This document shows, in pieces, positions 6,954 through 14,704 of a stretch of DNA of 42,054 nt. Source of the DNA: Bacteroidales bacterium (GTDB lineage Bacteria > Bacteroidota > Bacteroidia > Bacteroidales > UBA932). Position 1 is the stretch's first letter. Each line of letters opens with the position of its first letter. Below the pieces are notes generated by a model. The model saw only the letters and a program-made list of their open reading frames with translations, ran no database searches and was not told the DNA's origin. Where the stretch lies: contig JAFYZX010000110.1 in the NCBI GenBank assembly GCA_017548505.1, forward strand, positions 1-42,054, given 5' to 3'. The translations under genes and the position numbers were made by a program.

Positions 6954-8144
6954 CTAAATGTCTGTAGGAGCGGAGTCGTCCTCAGGCTTGGACGGGTCGT
7001 CTATCGGGAACTCCATATCCTCCGGCGTGAATTCAGGCGGGCCGGAAGAGGTCTTCGGCGTCTGCATCGGCCGCACGATGTACCTCTGGTAGTAGGTCAG
7101 CAGCAGTGTGGTCAGAGGCAGGGCGATGATCATTCCCAGAATGCCCAGGAGGCTTCCCCAGATTGAGAGCGAGAGCAGAATAATCGCCGAGTTGAGTCCT
7201 GTTACCTTGCCCATAATCTTAGGAGTGAGGATGGTGTCCTGGATGGTCTGCACAATGGCAAACACAATCAGAACGGAGAGCATTATCATCCAGAAGCTCT
7301 GCCCGGTGTCCGCGGCCTTGACGGCAGCCAGCATTGTAAGAGGCAGGAAGCTGGCTATCTGGAGGTAAGGCACCATATTCAGGATGCCGATGAAAATACC
7401 CATTGCCACGGCCATCGGGAATCCTATGATGAGGAATCCTATGCAGAACAGGATTCCAACGCAGAGTGCCACGCAGGCCTGGCCGCGGAAATACTTGTTC
7501 ATACCGTCCTCTATATCGGAGACAAGATTGCGGACCGGTTTTCTCCAGCGCTCCGGGAGCAGGTTTTGCCATCCGTCTGCAAGCTTCTCGTAATCAAGCA
7601 GTATGAACAGCAGGTAAAGCAAGCCCATCGTAACGGCGAAGAGTCCGGTGATGGCTCTGAAGGAACCTGTTATCACGCTCCAGATCTTTGGCATGGATTC
7701 CTGGACTACACTCAGGATACCGTCTATGGTGAATGCGCTCTTCAGGTGCTCCACGTCCAGATGGCTTCTCAGAAAATCTTTTATGGTTGCGGAAAAGCCT
7801 CCGGATTCATAATCGCTCTGAAGATAGTTCACAAGCATTCCCTTGACCTTCATAATCTCCTGGATCATAGGCGGGAATATCAGAAGGAACAGGCCGTACA
7901 GCACTCCTCCCACCACAATGAACGCCGCCAGAATTGCCAGGATGCGGTATTTGAACCGGCACTTGTACTGGAAGAAACTTACCAGAGGATACATAAGGTA
8001 AGCAATCAGCCAGGCAATTCCGAACGGCAGCAGCACGCTGCTCAGACGCTTCAAGAGGAAGAATGCGCCTATAACCAGAAGGATTATGACACACCACCGT
8101 ATGAAGCGGTCGAATGTGATTGTCCTTTTCCAGAGATTTTCCAT
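6954..8144 (-). CDS. AI-2E family permease (PerM/YdiK-like)
   Basis: 396 residues from the ATG at 8144; an upstream GTG at 8168 lies inside the promoter box. Eight or so hydrophobic segments are visible, starting with two at about 20-60. A long soluble loop with KVKGMLVNYL and a DFLRSHLDVEHLK segment follows, the usual position of the extracytoplasmic loop in this family. Next is the conserved helix pair around WRKPVRNLVSDIEDGMNKYFRGQA and VCVGILFCIGFLIIGFP. Late in the protein come GILNMVPYLQI and DTILTPKIMGKVTGLNSA, hallmark motifs of AI-2E/PerM transporters. Members export autoinducer, Na+ or H+, and substrate cannot be told here. The last 40 residues are polar and acidic. It is divergent from the rSAM/lipoprotein operon. 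Confidence 0.9.
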   Translation of the reverse strand: MENLWKRTITFDRFIRWCVIILLVIGAFFLLKRLSSVLLPFGIAWLIAYLMYPLVSFFQYKCRFKYRILAILAAFIVVGGVLYGLFLLIFPPMIQEIMKVKGMLVNYLQSDYESGGFSATIKDFLRSHLDVEHLKSAFTIDGILSVVQESMPKIWSVITGSFRAITGLFAVTMGLLYLLFILLDYEKLADGWQNLLPERWRKPVRNLVSDIEDGMNKYFRGQACVALCVGILFCIGFLIIGFPMAVAMGIFIGILNMVPYLQIASFLPLTMLAAVKAADTGQSFWMIMLSVLIVFAIVQTIQDTILTPKIMGKVTGLNSAIILLSLSIWGSLLGILGMIIALPLTTLLLTYYQRYIVRPMQTPKTSSGPPEFTPEDMEFPIDDPSKPEDDSAPTDI

Positions 8145-8167
8145 AAAGAAACCGTTTCTTAGATGCA

Positions 8168-8194
8168 CAAATTTACCAAAAAATGTTATCTTTG
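8168..8194. promoter_or_regulatory. Divergent overlapping promoters of the permease and rSAM/lipoprotein units
   Basis: On the minus strand TAAATTTG (8168-8175) serves the permease gene; TCTG at 8197-8200, 21 bases upstream, is a near -33 match. On the plus strand TATCTTTG (8187-8194) lies 29 bases before the lipoprotein ATG at 8223. The two -7 boxes are 11 bases apart, so the polymerases would compete or be jointly controlled. Confidence 0.6.
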
Positions 8195-8222
8195 GGCAGA
8201 AGAAACACTTAATTGACGAGCT

Positions 8223-8447
8223 ATGAAATTCAGATGGTTCAGAAATTTCCTCAAAGGCTGCTCCCTGACGACTGCCTTGTTTGTGTTTACAGCTTGTTAC
8301 GGAACCCCTCAGGGCTACAAGATGGAGGAGCCTGTAGATGAAGAGGAAATCGTTTCGGAAGTAACGGAACAGGACAGCACCGTCACTGTGGATGATGCTC
8401 AGACCGAGAAAACCGCAAGCGCAGAGCCAGAAGAGGGTAAAGGATAA
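8223..8447 (+). CDS. Short lipoprotein of an rSAM/lipoprotein system
   Basis: 74 residues. A basic, hydrophobic start (KFRWFRNFLKG then SLTTALFVF) ends in TACYGTP, with Cys25 as the likely lipidated residue although -3 is Phe. After the cysteine come Tyr-Gly and then a very acidic tail (EEPVDEEEIVSEVTEQD and so on) ending EEGKG. Its stop codon overlaps the start of the radical SAM gene (TAATG, shared A at 8447). Short length, the CYG motif directly after the lipobox and an adjacent SPASM radical SAM enzyme match what I remember of TIGR04134/TIGR04133, the rSAM/lipoprotein system of Bacteroidota, whose chemistry is undetermined. The lipoprotein may be the enzyme's substrate. The acidic tail could equally serve as a recognition segment. 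Confidence 0.8.
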   Translation: MKFRWFRNFLKGCSLTTALFVFTACYGTPQGYKMEEPVDEEEIVSEVTEQDSTVTVDDAQTEKTASAEPEEGKG

Positions 8448-9538
8448 TGAATCCCCTCCTTTTCCGGCAGTTCCGCAAGCTCGAGACTAATGTTCACGAG
8501 CTTAATTATCTTTTCTGGGAATGTACTCAGCGATGCAATCTCTCCTGCAGGCATTGCGGGAGCGATTGTTTTACATCCGCCAAGGATCAGGACATGCCTC
8601 TGGAAGATTTCCTGAAGGCTCTGGACACAATTCCGAATACGCCCAAGATTAAATCGTCAAAAAAATCCTCCCAAAAGAATAACGTAGACCGCCTCATAGT
8701 TGTACTGACCGGAGGTGAGCCTCTTCTGAGGCCTGACATAGAGCAGGTTGGAAAGGAAATATCCAAAAGAGGATATTATTGGAGCATGGTTTCCAACGGC
8801 TTCTTCTACACGGAAGAAATGCACCGACGCCTGATGGCCGCCGGCCTGAAGGCAATAACTTTCAGCTTGGACGGAATCGGAGACACCCATAACTGGATGA
8901 GAGGCAATTCCAAGAGTTACAGTCACACAATCAAAGCAATAGAAATTGCCTCAAAGGAAAAGTATCTGGATCTTGATGTAGTCAGTTGCATCAACCGCCG
9001 CAGCATTGGCCAACTGGAAGAGATATACCAGACTTTATTATCGTTAGGAGTAAAAAAGTGGAGGCTTTTCACCATTATCCCTATAGGCAGGGCAAAAGAT
9101 GATCCTCAGATGCATCTGACAAACTGTGAAATGGTTCGCCTGATGGATTTTATCGCTGAGAAACGCTCTAAAACCTCTACATTGGATGTAAGCTTCAGCT
9201 GCGAGGGATATCTTGGAAGATATGAGGAAAAAGTGCGTCCTGTGCGCCATTTCTGCCACGCCGGAATCAACATAGCGTCCGTGCTGATAGACGGCCGCAT
9301 CTGCGCCTGCCCGAACATAGACCGCGATGTCTTCTCCCAGGGCAACATCTACAAAGACAACCTCTACGAAGTCTGGGAGAAAAAGTTCCAGGCTTTCCGC
9401 AACCGGGACTGGGCCCGCAAAGGCATCTGTAAAGACTGCCGCCAGTGGCGCAACTGCCTCGGAGGCGGAATGCACAACTGGCACGGGGACTGCTCCCAGG
9501 TTCTCAGCTGCCACTACCGCCGCACCGGAAACCGATAG
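8447..9538 (+). CDS. Radical SAM/SPASM enzyme of the rSAM/lipoprotein system
   Basis: 363 residues. The radical SAM motif C-x3-C-x2-C is CNLSCRHC (Cys30, Cys34, Cys37), with an extra Cys26 just before. VVLTGGEPLLRPD is the SAM-binding GGEP strand. A barrel follows, with FSLDGIGDTHNWMRG. The C-terminal SPASM/twitch region has CHAGINIASVLIDGRICACPN, then Cys328, Cys331, Cys337, Cys349 and Cys355, enough ligands for one or two auxiliary iron-sulfur clusters. Such enzymes modify ribosomally made peptides or partner proteins; no product is known for this subfamily. A Lys/Ser-rich insert at about 67-80 (KIKSSKKSSQKNN) is unusual. The gene starts by TAATG overlap with the lipoprotein gene, implying translational coupling, and is followed by a strong bidirectional terminator. 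Confidence 0.9.
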   Translation: MNPLLFRQFRKLETNVHELNYLFWECTQRCNLSCRHCGSDCFTSAKDQDMPLEDFLKALDTIPNTPKIKSSKKSSQKNNVDRLIVVLTGGEPLLRPDIEQVGKEISKRGYYWSMVSNGFFYTEEMHRRLMAAGLKAITFSLDGIGDTHNWMRGNSKSYSHTIKAIEIASKEKYLDLDVVSCINRRSIGQLEEIYQTLLSLGVKKWRLFTIIPIGRAKDDPQMHLTNCEMVRLMDFIAEKRSKTSTLDVSFSCEGYLGRYEEKVRPVRHFCHAGINIASVLIDGRICACPNIDRDVFSQGNIYKDNLYEVWEKKFQAFRNRDWARKGICKDCRQWRNCLGGGMHNWHGDCSQVLSCHYRRTGNR

Positions 9539-9600
9539 GCCTCCTCAACTCCCCAAACCGCCATACCCAAAGCGAATATCCTCGACACCGAAACAAGCCG

Positions 9601-9718
9601 GGGCGATGGTATCTTGTAAGTAGTTGAGTTCTAAGTATATACAAAATAACCCTTCCTGAAGAAGAAGGGTTATTTTCGTCATCGCTGATTATCAGCGTGT
9701 TACAGAGCACCATCGCCC
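9601..9718. repeat. Nested inverted repeats between convergent genes
   Basis: GGGCGATGGT (9601-9610) and ACCATCGCCC (9709-9718) form a perfect 10-bp inverted repeat enclosing the terminator at 9643-9676. Inside it is also a 15-base palindrome, CGCTGATTATCAGCG (9683-9697). CATCGCTGA occurs at 9680-9688 and again at 9726-9734. Most of the 198-base gap between the convergent genes is thus self-complementary. Confidence 0.6.
9643..9676. terminator. Bidirectional intrinsic terminator
   Basis: A perfect 13-bp stem (9643-9655 with 9664-9676) has an 8-base loop, an A-rich left foot and a TTTT right foot. It can therefore end transcription of both the radical SAM operon (plus) and the cysteine-rich lipoprotein gene (minus). 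Confidence 0.85.
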
Positions 9719-9737
9719 TGCGTCTCATCGCTGAGTC

Positions 9738-10622
9738 TTACTTTGCTTCAGCTTCTTTTGGGCAGTCCTTGTGCTGGCCATCGCACTCTGGCTTTCCTTC
9801 CGGGCAAGCCTCACCGTGATGAGGATGTTTAGGGCCCTTAGGTCCGTGGAAGAAAGGAACGGCCTTGGTTGCAGGGAATGCCTTGCTCCAAGCCTTCAGA
9901 GCCTTGCCGTCTGCAGCCTTGATTTCCTTAACCTGCTTTACGCTGATTTCAGGAACTGCAATCTCAGGGCACTTCTCAGGCTTTCCTTCCTTGCACTCAG
10001 GCTTTCCAGCCTTCTCGCACTCATGCTTGGTGGAATCGCAAGCTGCTTTCTCGCAGTTCTCGTGGTTGCCTTCGCACTCTGGCTTTCCAGCCTTCTCGCA
10101 CTCTGGTTTTGCCTCTGGGCATTCAGCCTTGGTGGAATCGCACTCAACGCCTTCGCAAGCCGGCTTCTCTGGGCAAGCCTTCTTCAGAAGGATAACTACA
10201 AACTGTCCATCAACGCTCTTAGGGCCTTCGCACTCTGGCTTTGCCTCTGGGCAAGCCTTTGTGGAATCACACTCGTGCTTTGGAGCTTTCTCCTCTGGGC
10301 AGCACTCGTGGTTATTAGCCTCGCACTCCTTTGGATCCAGTCCGCAGTCGTGATGCTTTTCAGCCTTGGTGGAATCGCACTCCGGTTTTGGCTCCTTGTC
10401 CGTTACGAACACGTTCTCGATTTCCTGTCCCTCGATCTGGAAAGCGTCTGCTGTAACGCTCTCTGCAGATACTGCCTTTGCATACTTTACTACAACTGCT
10501 GCAGGCTGTCCGTCTGGACCTGCAACAAGGGCGGTTACGCTCTCAGGCTTTGCTGAGCAAGCAGAAAGGAGAAGGCCGGCAGCGGCTACTCCGATCACTG
10601 AAACGATAATGTTCTTTTTCAT
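9738..10622 (-). CDS. Cysteine-rich repeat lipoprotein, possible metal binder
   Basis: 294 residues with a lipoprotein signal (lipobox LSAC, Cys22). Three pieces look like one ordinary secreted domain: residues 29-77 (VTALVAGPDGQPAAVVVKYA, then AFQIEGQEIENVFV), 137-148 (VDGQFVVILLKK) and 222-262 (VPEISVKQVKEIKAADGKAL). These are interrupted by low-complexity inserts at about 78-135 and 150-220, plus a tail from 265, made of Cys, Glu, Lys, Pro and His: PEC(E/D), CDSTK, KACPE, ECEKAGKPEC. In all there are 23 cysteines, nearly all flanked by Glu, Pro, Lys or Asp rather than paired as CxxC. Inserts of this kind suggest metal chelation or a modified, cross-linked surface. No family is recognised with certainty. 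It has its own promoter and is convergent with the radical SAM gene. Confidence 0.8.
   Translation of the reverse strand: MKKNIIVSVIGVAAAGLLLSACSAKPESVTALVAGPDGQPAAVVVKYAKAVSAESVTADAFQIEGQEIENVFVTDKEPKPECDSTKAEKHHDCGLDPKECEANNHECCPEEKAPKHECDSTKACPEAKPECEGPKSVDGQFVVILLKKACPEKPACEGVECDSTKAECPEAKPECEKAGKPECEGNHENCEKAACDSTKHECEKAGKPECKEGKPEKCPEIAVPEISVKQVKEIKAADGKALKAWSKAFPATKAVPFFHGPKGPKHPHHGEACPEGKPECDGQHKDCPKEAEAK
10000..10103 (-). repeat. 23-bp direct repeat inside the cysteine-rich gene
   Basis: The same 23 bases occur at 10000-10022 and 10081-10103, encoding ECEKAGKPE-type peptides. The 81-base offset is a multiple of three, so recombination between copies would remove or add 27 codons in frame. 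Shorter near-copies lie elsewhere in the gene. Confidence 0.8.
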
Positions 10623-10664
10623 AACGCTTATGTTTTATTGTATTAACGATTTCTTTTTCTTCAA

Positions 10665-10672
10665 CAAAGTTA
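10665..10672 (-). promoter_or_regulatory. -7 box of the cysteine-rich lipoprotein gene
   Basis: TAACTTTG on the minus strand fits TAnnTTTG and lies 42 bases before the ATG at 10622. I do not see a convincing -33 element at the usual distance. Confidence 0.5.
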
Positions 10673-10725
10673 TCTTTTTGGAAAAAGAAGTGTCTGCGGC
10701 GGTGGCATATATCAGGTCAAATGGT

Positions 10726-10733
10726 TAAATTTG
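10726..10733 (+). promoter_or_regulatory. -7 box of galE
   Basis: TAAATTTG on the plus strand is a perfect TAnnTTTG box, 33 bases before the ATG at 10767. The -33 position carries no TTTG. It is divergent from the lipoprotein promoter at 10665-10672. Confidence 0.55.
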
Positions 10734-10766
10734 CGTTGAATCTTAACACTTTTGAAACACAGCGAT

Positions 10767-11846
10767 ATGAGCAAGGGCAAAATACTTCTGACCGGAGCCG
10801 CCGGATATATAGGTTCACATACCTGGGTGGAACTCTGCCAGGCAGGATACGAGGTTGTGGGAGTTGACAACTTCTACAATTCTGAAAGGGACGTGGTTGA
10901 ACGCATAGGGAAAATCCTTGGACGGGATGTTCTGTTTGAGGAGGCGGACTGCTCTGACCTGCAGGCGTTTGGAAAAGTGTTCGAGAAGCATCCGGACATT
11001 GTGGGAGCCGTGCATTTTGCAGCATGCAAGGCAGTTGGAGAGAGCATCGACAAGCCACTGATGTATTACCGAAACAACATCGTTTCCCTGCTGAACCTGA
11101 TAACCCTGATGACCGAAAAGGCAAAGGCAGCCAACATAGTTTTCTCATCTTCCTGCACCGTTTACGGGCAGCCGGACGAGGACCATCTTCCTATCGCCGA
11201 GGACGCTCCTCTGAAAAGGAGCCTTTCCCCGTATGGAAAGAGCAAGCAGATGGCGGAGGAGATTCTTTCAGACAGCGTGATTGCGTTTCCTCATCTGAAG
11301 GTTTGCGCTCTGAGGTATTTCAATCCGATTGGAGCCCATCCGTCTGCACTTATTGGAGAACTGCCAAGGGGAGTTCCGCAGAACCTTGTGCCTTTTGTCA
11401 CTCAGACAGCCGCAGGGATAAGAGACCATCTTAACGTCTTCGGAGACGATTACAATACTCCGGACGGCAGCTGCATAAGGGATTACATCTATGTGGTGGA
11501 TCTTGCAAAGGCACACGTAAAGGCTATCGACAAGCTTGTTGGAGAGACTGAGGTCCATCCTGTTGAGGTAACGGACGAGCCAACTTACATTGATGCCGCA
11601 AAGACCGGCAGATGGTATATCTATAACCTGGGAACAGGAAGAGGATTATCCGTGCTGGAACTTGTTCACGGCTTTATGAAGGCCACTGGAGTAAACCTTC
11701 CATACGAGATTGCCCCAAGGCGACACGGAGATATCGAACAGGTATGGGCAGATCCGCACAAGGCGGAAAGGGAACTGGGCTGGAAGGCAGACACCCCTAT
11801 CGAGGATGTACTCCGCTCCGCCTGGAACTGGCAGAAAACATTATAG
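10767..11846 (+). CDS. galE: UDP-glucose 4-epimerase
   Basis: 359 residues from the ATG at 10767; the frame opens at a TTG at 10752 that is too close to the promoter. The enzyme interconverts UDP-glucose and UDP-galactose for cell-surface sugars and galactose use. It is an extended SDR: NAD-binding GAAGYIGS near the start, VDNFYNS, FAACKAVGES, the Ser of FSSSCTVYG, and the catalytic YGKSK (Tyr-x3-Lys). The late part has RYFNPIGAHPSALIGE and the substrate-side IRDYIYVVDLAKAH and YNLGTGRGLSVLE motifs typical of GalE. Length is normal. It is a single-gene unit ending in a strong terminator. Confidence 0.96.
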   Translation: MSKGKILLTGAAGYIGSHTWVELCQAGYEVVGVDNFYNSERDVVERIGKILGRDVLFEEADCSDLQAFGKVFEKHPDIVGAVHFAACKAVGESIDKPLMYYRNNIVSLLNLITLMTEKAKAANIVFSSSCTVYGQPDEDHLPIAEDAPLKRSLSPYGKSKQMAEEILSDSVIAFPHLKVCALRYFNPIGAHPSALIGELPRGVPQNLVPFVTQTAAGIRDHLNVFGDDYNTPDGSCIRDYIYVVDLAKAHVKAIDKLVGETEVHPVEVTDEPTYIDAAKTGRWYIYNLGTGRGLSVLELVHGFMKATGVNLPYEIAPRRHGDIEQVWADPHKAERELGWKADTPIEDVLRSAWNWQKTL

Positions 11847-11854
11847 CAGCACTT

Positions 11855-11888
11855 ACTTACAGGTTTATTGAGAAATAAACCTGTAAGT
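11855..11888. terminator. Bidirectional terminator overlapping the tonB stop codon
   Basis: A perfect 15-bp stem (11855-11869 with 11874-11888) has a GAGA loop. It starts 9 bases after the galE stop. The minus-strand tonB-like gene ends at 11865, so its stop and last codons lie inside the stem. Confidence 0.85.
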
Positions 11889-12635
11889 TATTTGGCCGAG
11901 TTGGGGGTCGGGAGAGGTATCGCTCTTGGAGAATCTTGAACGCCGTGCGGCATCCAGCGCGGCGTTTCTTATGCACTCGTCTGGAACGGAAGCATCGGGC
12001 ACAACAAGGGCCTTCTGGACATAGCCGTTCTGCCCGACATAAATCTGTATTGTTACATCTCCTCCGCCACGGCATTTATAGACAGGAATAGGCAGGGAAA
12101 AGGCCCTGCGGCCTTCCAGTATCCAGTAGAGCACGGAAGGGCCCTTGTATGCGGGCGCTTCCTCCTTTTTCTCCTCGTATTTAGCAGCGGAAGGAACGTC
12201 ATCCACTCCGTCTGTCGGAATCTTGGCGGCATCCTTGATTCTCTGCTGGAGATCCTCTGCGTCTTTGTAGAGCTTATCCGCGTCTGTGTTGCGGTCGTCC
12301 TTGAGCTGGGAAGTGCTGCGGTTTACGGCCACGGCCCTGTAGGTTGTAACGGGACGGCCGGCAATCTGGTCTTCCAGCTGGGCCTTGGCGATGGCTTTGA
12401 TTTCCTCCTGGAGCCTCTCCTGTTCTTCCTGACGGCTTTTGGCAATCTGGCCTTCGGAATCGGTGACAAAAGAGATTTCCCCTTTCCTTACGGTGGAAAT
12501 GGAAATAATCAGAAGTATGATTACAAGAACCAGATGAAAGATGATGGTAAGGTAAAGACCGGCACGGCGGCTCAGTTTGTCTGATCTGGCAAACCGGTCG
12601 ATGTCCTGGTCAGATATCATCTTTTTTTCATCCAT
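11865..12635 (-). CDS. TonB-family energy transducer
   Basis: 256 residues. A short cytoplasmic N-terminus precedes one transmembrane helix (about 28-48, LYLTIIFHLVLVIILLIISI). A long charged periplasmic spacer with coiled-coil character (QEEQERLQEEIKAIAKAQLE) follows. The C-terminal domain (about 180-256) has VTIQIYVGQNGYVQKALVV, CIRNAALDAARRSRF and ITYRFISQ, the TonB C-terminal layout used to engage outer-membrane transporters. The membrane helix couples to ExbB/ExbD; a matching set is encoded at 16686-19009. The spacer is Glu/Lys/Gln rich instead of the classic Pro-rich one. The start overlaps the udk stop by one base (TAATG), so translation is probably coupled. Confidence 0.85.
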   Translation of the reverse strand: MDEKKMISDQDIDRFARSDKLSRRAGLYLTIIFHLVLVIILLIISISTVRKGEISFVTDSEGQIAKSRQEEQERLQEEIKAIAKAQLEDQIAGRPVTTYRAVAVNRSTSQLKDDRNTDADKLYKDAEDLQQRIKDAAKIPTDGVDDVPSAAKYEEKKEEAPAYKGPSVLYWILEGRRAFSLPIPVYKCRGGGDVTIQIYVGQNGYVQKALVVPDASVPDECIRNAALDAARRSRFSKSDTSPDPQLGQITYRFISQ

Positions 12636-13258
12636 TATTCTCCGCGAGTCAGGAGAGCCTTTTCTATTGTCGCGATAATTATGCTGATAGCCACTCTGTT
12701 ATGGCCGCCTTGAGGAACAATGATGTCTGCATAGCGCTTGCTCGGCTCGATGAACTGAAGGTGCATCGGCTTTACGGTTTCCTGGTAGCGCTTGAGAACC
12801 TGCTGGATGGTCTTTCCGCGCTCTTCTATGTCTCTCTGGATAACCCTTCCCAGGCGGTCGTCGGCATCCGCATCGACGAAGATGGAAATGTCGAAGAGTT
12901 TTCTCAGTTCCTCGTTGGTGAAGACAAGGATACCCTCAACGATGATGATGGTGGCAGGCTCCACGTGAACGGTCTCCGTGGTTGAACGGGAGCAGGTTAT
13001 GTAGGAATAAACCGGAGACTCGATTGCCTGTCCGCTGCGGAGTTTCTGAAGGTCCGACACCAAAAGGTCCCAGTCTATGGAGTTTGGATGGTCGAAGTTG
13101 TTGGCCGCCTTCTGCTCCGGGGTCAGATGGCTGCTGTCCTTGTAGTAGGAATCCTGGGAGATTACCGCTACGTCTTCCTCCTTGAGGAGGTTCTTTATCT
13201 TTCTTACGACCGTTGTCTTGCCGGAACCTGTTCCGCCGGCTATTCCTATGATCAGCAT
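12635..13258 (-). CDS. udk: Uridine kinase
   Basis: 207 residues, the normal length. It phosphorylates uridine or cytidine to UMP or CMP with ATP or GTP in pyrimidine salvage. The P-loop is GGTGSGKTT at 8-16. VISQDSYYKD carries the catalytic Asp region. NNFDHPNSIDWDLL and SPVYSYITCSRS are nucleoside-binding segments of the Udk family. VEGILVF and DADDRLGRVIQRDIEERGK give the lid. The gene lies 27 bases after asnS and overlaps tonB by one base in the same transcription unit. Confidence 0.96.
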   Translation of the reverse strand: MLIIGIAGGTGSGKTTVVRKIKNLLKEEDVAVISQDSYYKDSSHLTPEQKAANNFDHPNSIDWDLLVSDLQKLRSGQAIESPVYSYITCSRSTTETVHVEPATIIIVEGILVFTNEELRKLFDISIFVDADADDRLGRVIQRDIEERGKTIQQVLKRYQETVKPMHLQFIEPSKRYADIIVPQGGHNRVAISIIIATIEKALLTRGE

Positions 13259-13285
13259 ACTTATGTTGTTTTTTAGTTTTTCTGT

Positions 13286-14683
13286 TTAGAATTCAGCGTT
13301 TTTCGGAGTTCTAGGGAACGGAATCACGTCGCGGATGTTCTGCATTCCGGTAACGAACAAAAGCAGACGCTCGAATCCCAGGCCGAATCCGGCGTGAGGG
13401 CAGGTTCCCCATCTTCTGGTATCAAGGTACCACCAGAGGTTTTTGGTATCCATCTTTAGTTCGTTGATGCGGTTCATTATCTTCTCGTATGAAGACTCCC
13501 TTTCGCTACCGCCAATGATCTCGCCGATTTTCGGGAAGAGGACGTCCATTCCGCGGACAGTCTTGCCGTCCTCGTTCTGCTTCATGTAGAAAGCCTTGAT
13601 CTCCTTAGGGAAATCGGTGAGGATAACAGGCTTTCCGAAGTGCTTCTCAACCAGGTATCTCTCGTGCTCGCTCTGCAGGTCAGTGCCCCAGTGAACAGGG
13701 AACTCGAACTTCTCTCCGCTCTTTTCCAGAATGTCCACAGCCTCCGTGTAAGTCACTCTCTGGAAGGTGATTCCAACAACGCTCCTTAGTCTCTCTATCA
13801 GGCCCTTGTCAAACATATCGTTGAGGAACTGGAGATCTTCCGCGCAGTTGTCGAGAGCATACTGCACGAGATACTTTATGAAGTCCTCGGCGAGTTCCAT
13901 GTTGTCGAAGTTGTCGTAGAAGGCCATCTCAGGCTCGATCATCCAGAACTCTGCCAAGTGGCGCGGAGTATTGGAGTTTTCTGCCCTGAAAGTAGGACCG
14001 AAAGTATAGATCTTGCCAAGAGCGGTTGCTCCAAGTTCGCCTTCCAGCTGGCCGCTTACGGTAAGGGCCGTCTGCTTGCCGAAGAAGTCCGTGGAGAAGT
14101 CCACCTCTCCCGTCTCCTTGTCCAGAGGAATGTTCTTGAGGTCCATGGTTGTAACCTGGAACATCTCGCCGGCACCCTCGCAGTCGCTCTCGGTAATCAG
14201 CGGGGTATGAAGGTAGAAGAAGCCGTGCTCGTTGAAATATTTGTGGATGGCGAAAGCCATGGCGTTACGGATTCTCATCACGCATCCGAAGGTGTTGGTC
14301 CTCATCCTGATGTGAGCGATTTCGCGGAGGAACTCCATCGAATGGCCCTTCTTCTGGAGAGGATAGTCTGCAGGATCAGCCTTGCCGTAAACCTCAATGC
14401 TGTCTGCCTGAACCTCCACGCTCTGGCCTTTTCCCATACTCTCCACCAGCTGGCCTTTAACGCACAGGCAGGCTCCGGTGGTAACGTCCTTGAGCTGCTC
14501 CTCTGTAAACTTCTCGCCGGAGCAGACAATCTGCATGTTGCGGATGGTGCTGCCGTCGTTAAGTGCAATGAAGCTTACGTTCTTGTTGCCTCTCTTTGTC
14601 CTTACCCAACCTTTTACAGTTACTTCAGAACCAGGCTGCTGGCTGAAAAGTTCCTTTATGCTTTTGCGAGTAAATTCTCCCAT
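13286..14683 (-). CDS. asnS: Asparaginyl-tRNA synthetase
   Basis: 465 residues, the normal length. It charges tRNA(Asn) with asparagine. The N-terminal OB-fold anticodon-binding domain spans about 17-110 ([24 protein letters not shown]). The class II catalytic core follows: [52 protein letters not shown] and the motif 3 region [21 protein letters not shown], ending [11 protein letters not shown] as in many AsnRS. The GDGS/NDGS OB-fold loop and [18 protein letters not shown] favour AsnRS over AspRS. It lies 21 bases after the phosphatase gene. Confidence 0.97.
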   Translation of the reverse strand: MGEFTRKSIKELFSQQPGSEVTVKGWVRTKRGNKNVSFIALNDGSTIRNMQIVCSGEKFTEEQLKDVTTGACLCVKGQLVESMGKGQSVEVQADSIEVYGKADPADYPLQKKGHSMEFLREIAHIRMRTNTFGCVMRIRNAMAFAIHKYFNEHGFFYLHTPLITESDCEGAGEMFQVTTMDLKNIPLDKETGEVDFSTDFFGKQTALTVSGQLEGELGATALGKIYTFGPTFRAENSNTPRHLAEFWMIEPEMAFYDNFDNMELAEDFIKYLVQYALDNCAEDLQFLNDMFDKGLIERLRSVVGITFQRVTYTEAVDILEKSGEKFEFPVHWGTDLQSEHERYLVEKHFGKPVILTDFPKEIKAFYMKQNEDGKTVRGMDVLFPKIGEIIGGSERESSYEKIMNRINELKMDTKNLWWYLDTRRWGTCPHAGFGLGFERLLLFVTGMQNIRDVIPFPRTPKNAEF

Positions 14684-14704
14684 GGTAATATCTCCTTTTA
14701 TCTT

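Noticed and set aside
9541-9640. tRNA or small-RNA gene after the radical SAM gene
   Set aside because: No cloverleaf arms or CCA-type end; only the terminator and inverted repeats are supported.
9771-10556. Plus-strand open frames of 261 and 162 codons opposite the cysteine-rich gene
   Set aside because: Considered because the minus-strand translation is so odd. The minus frame has a lipobox signal, a promoter box and a conserved-looking core, while the plus frames have none.
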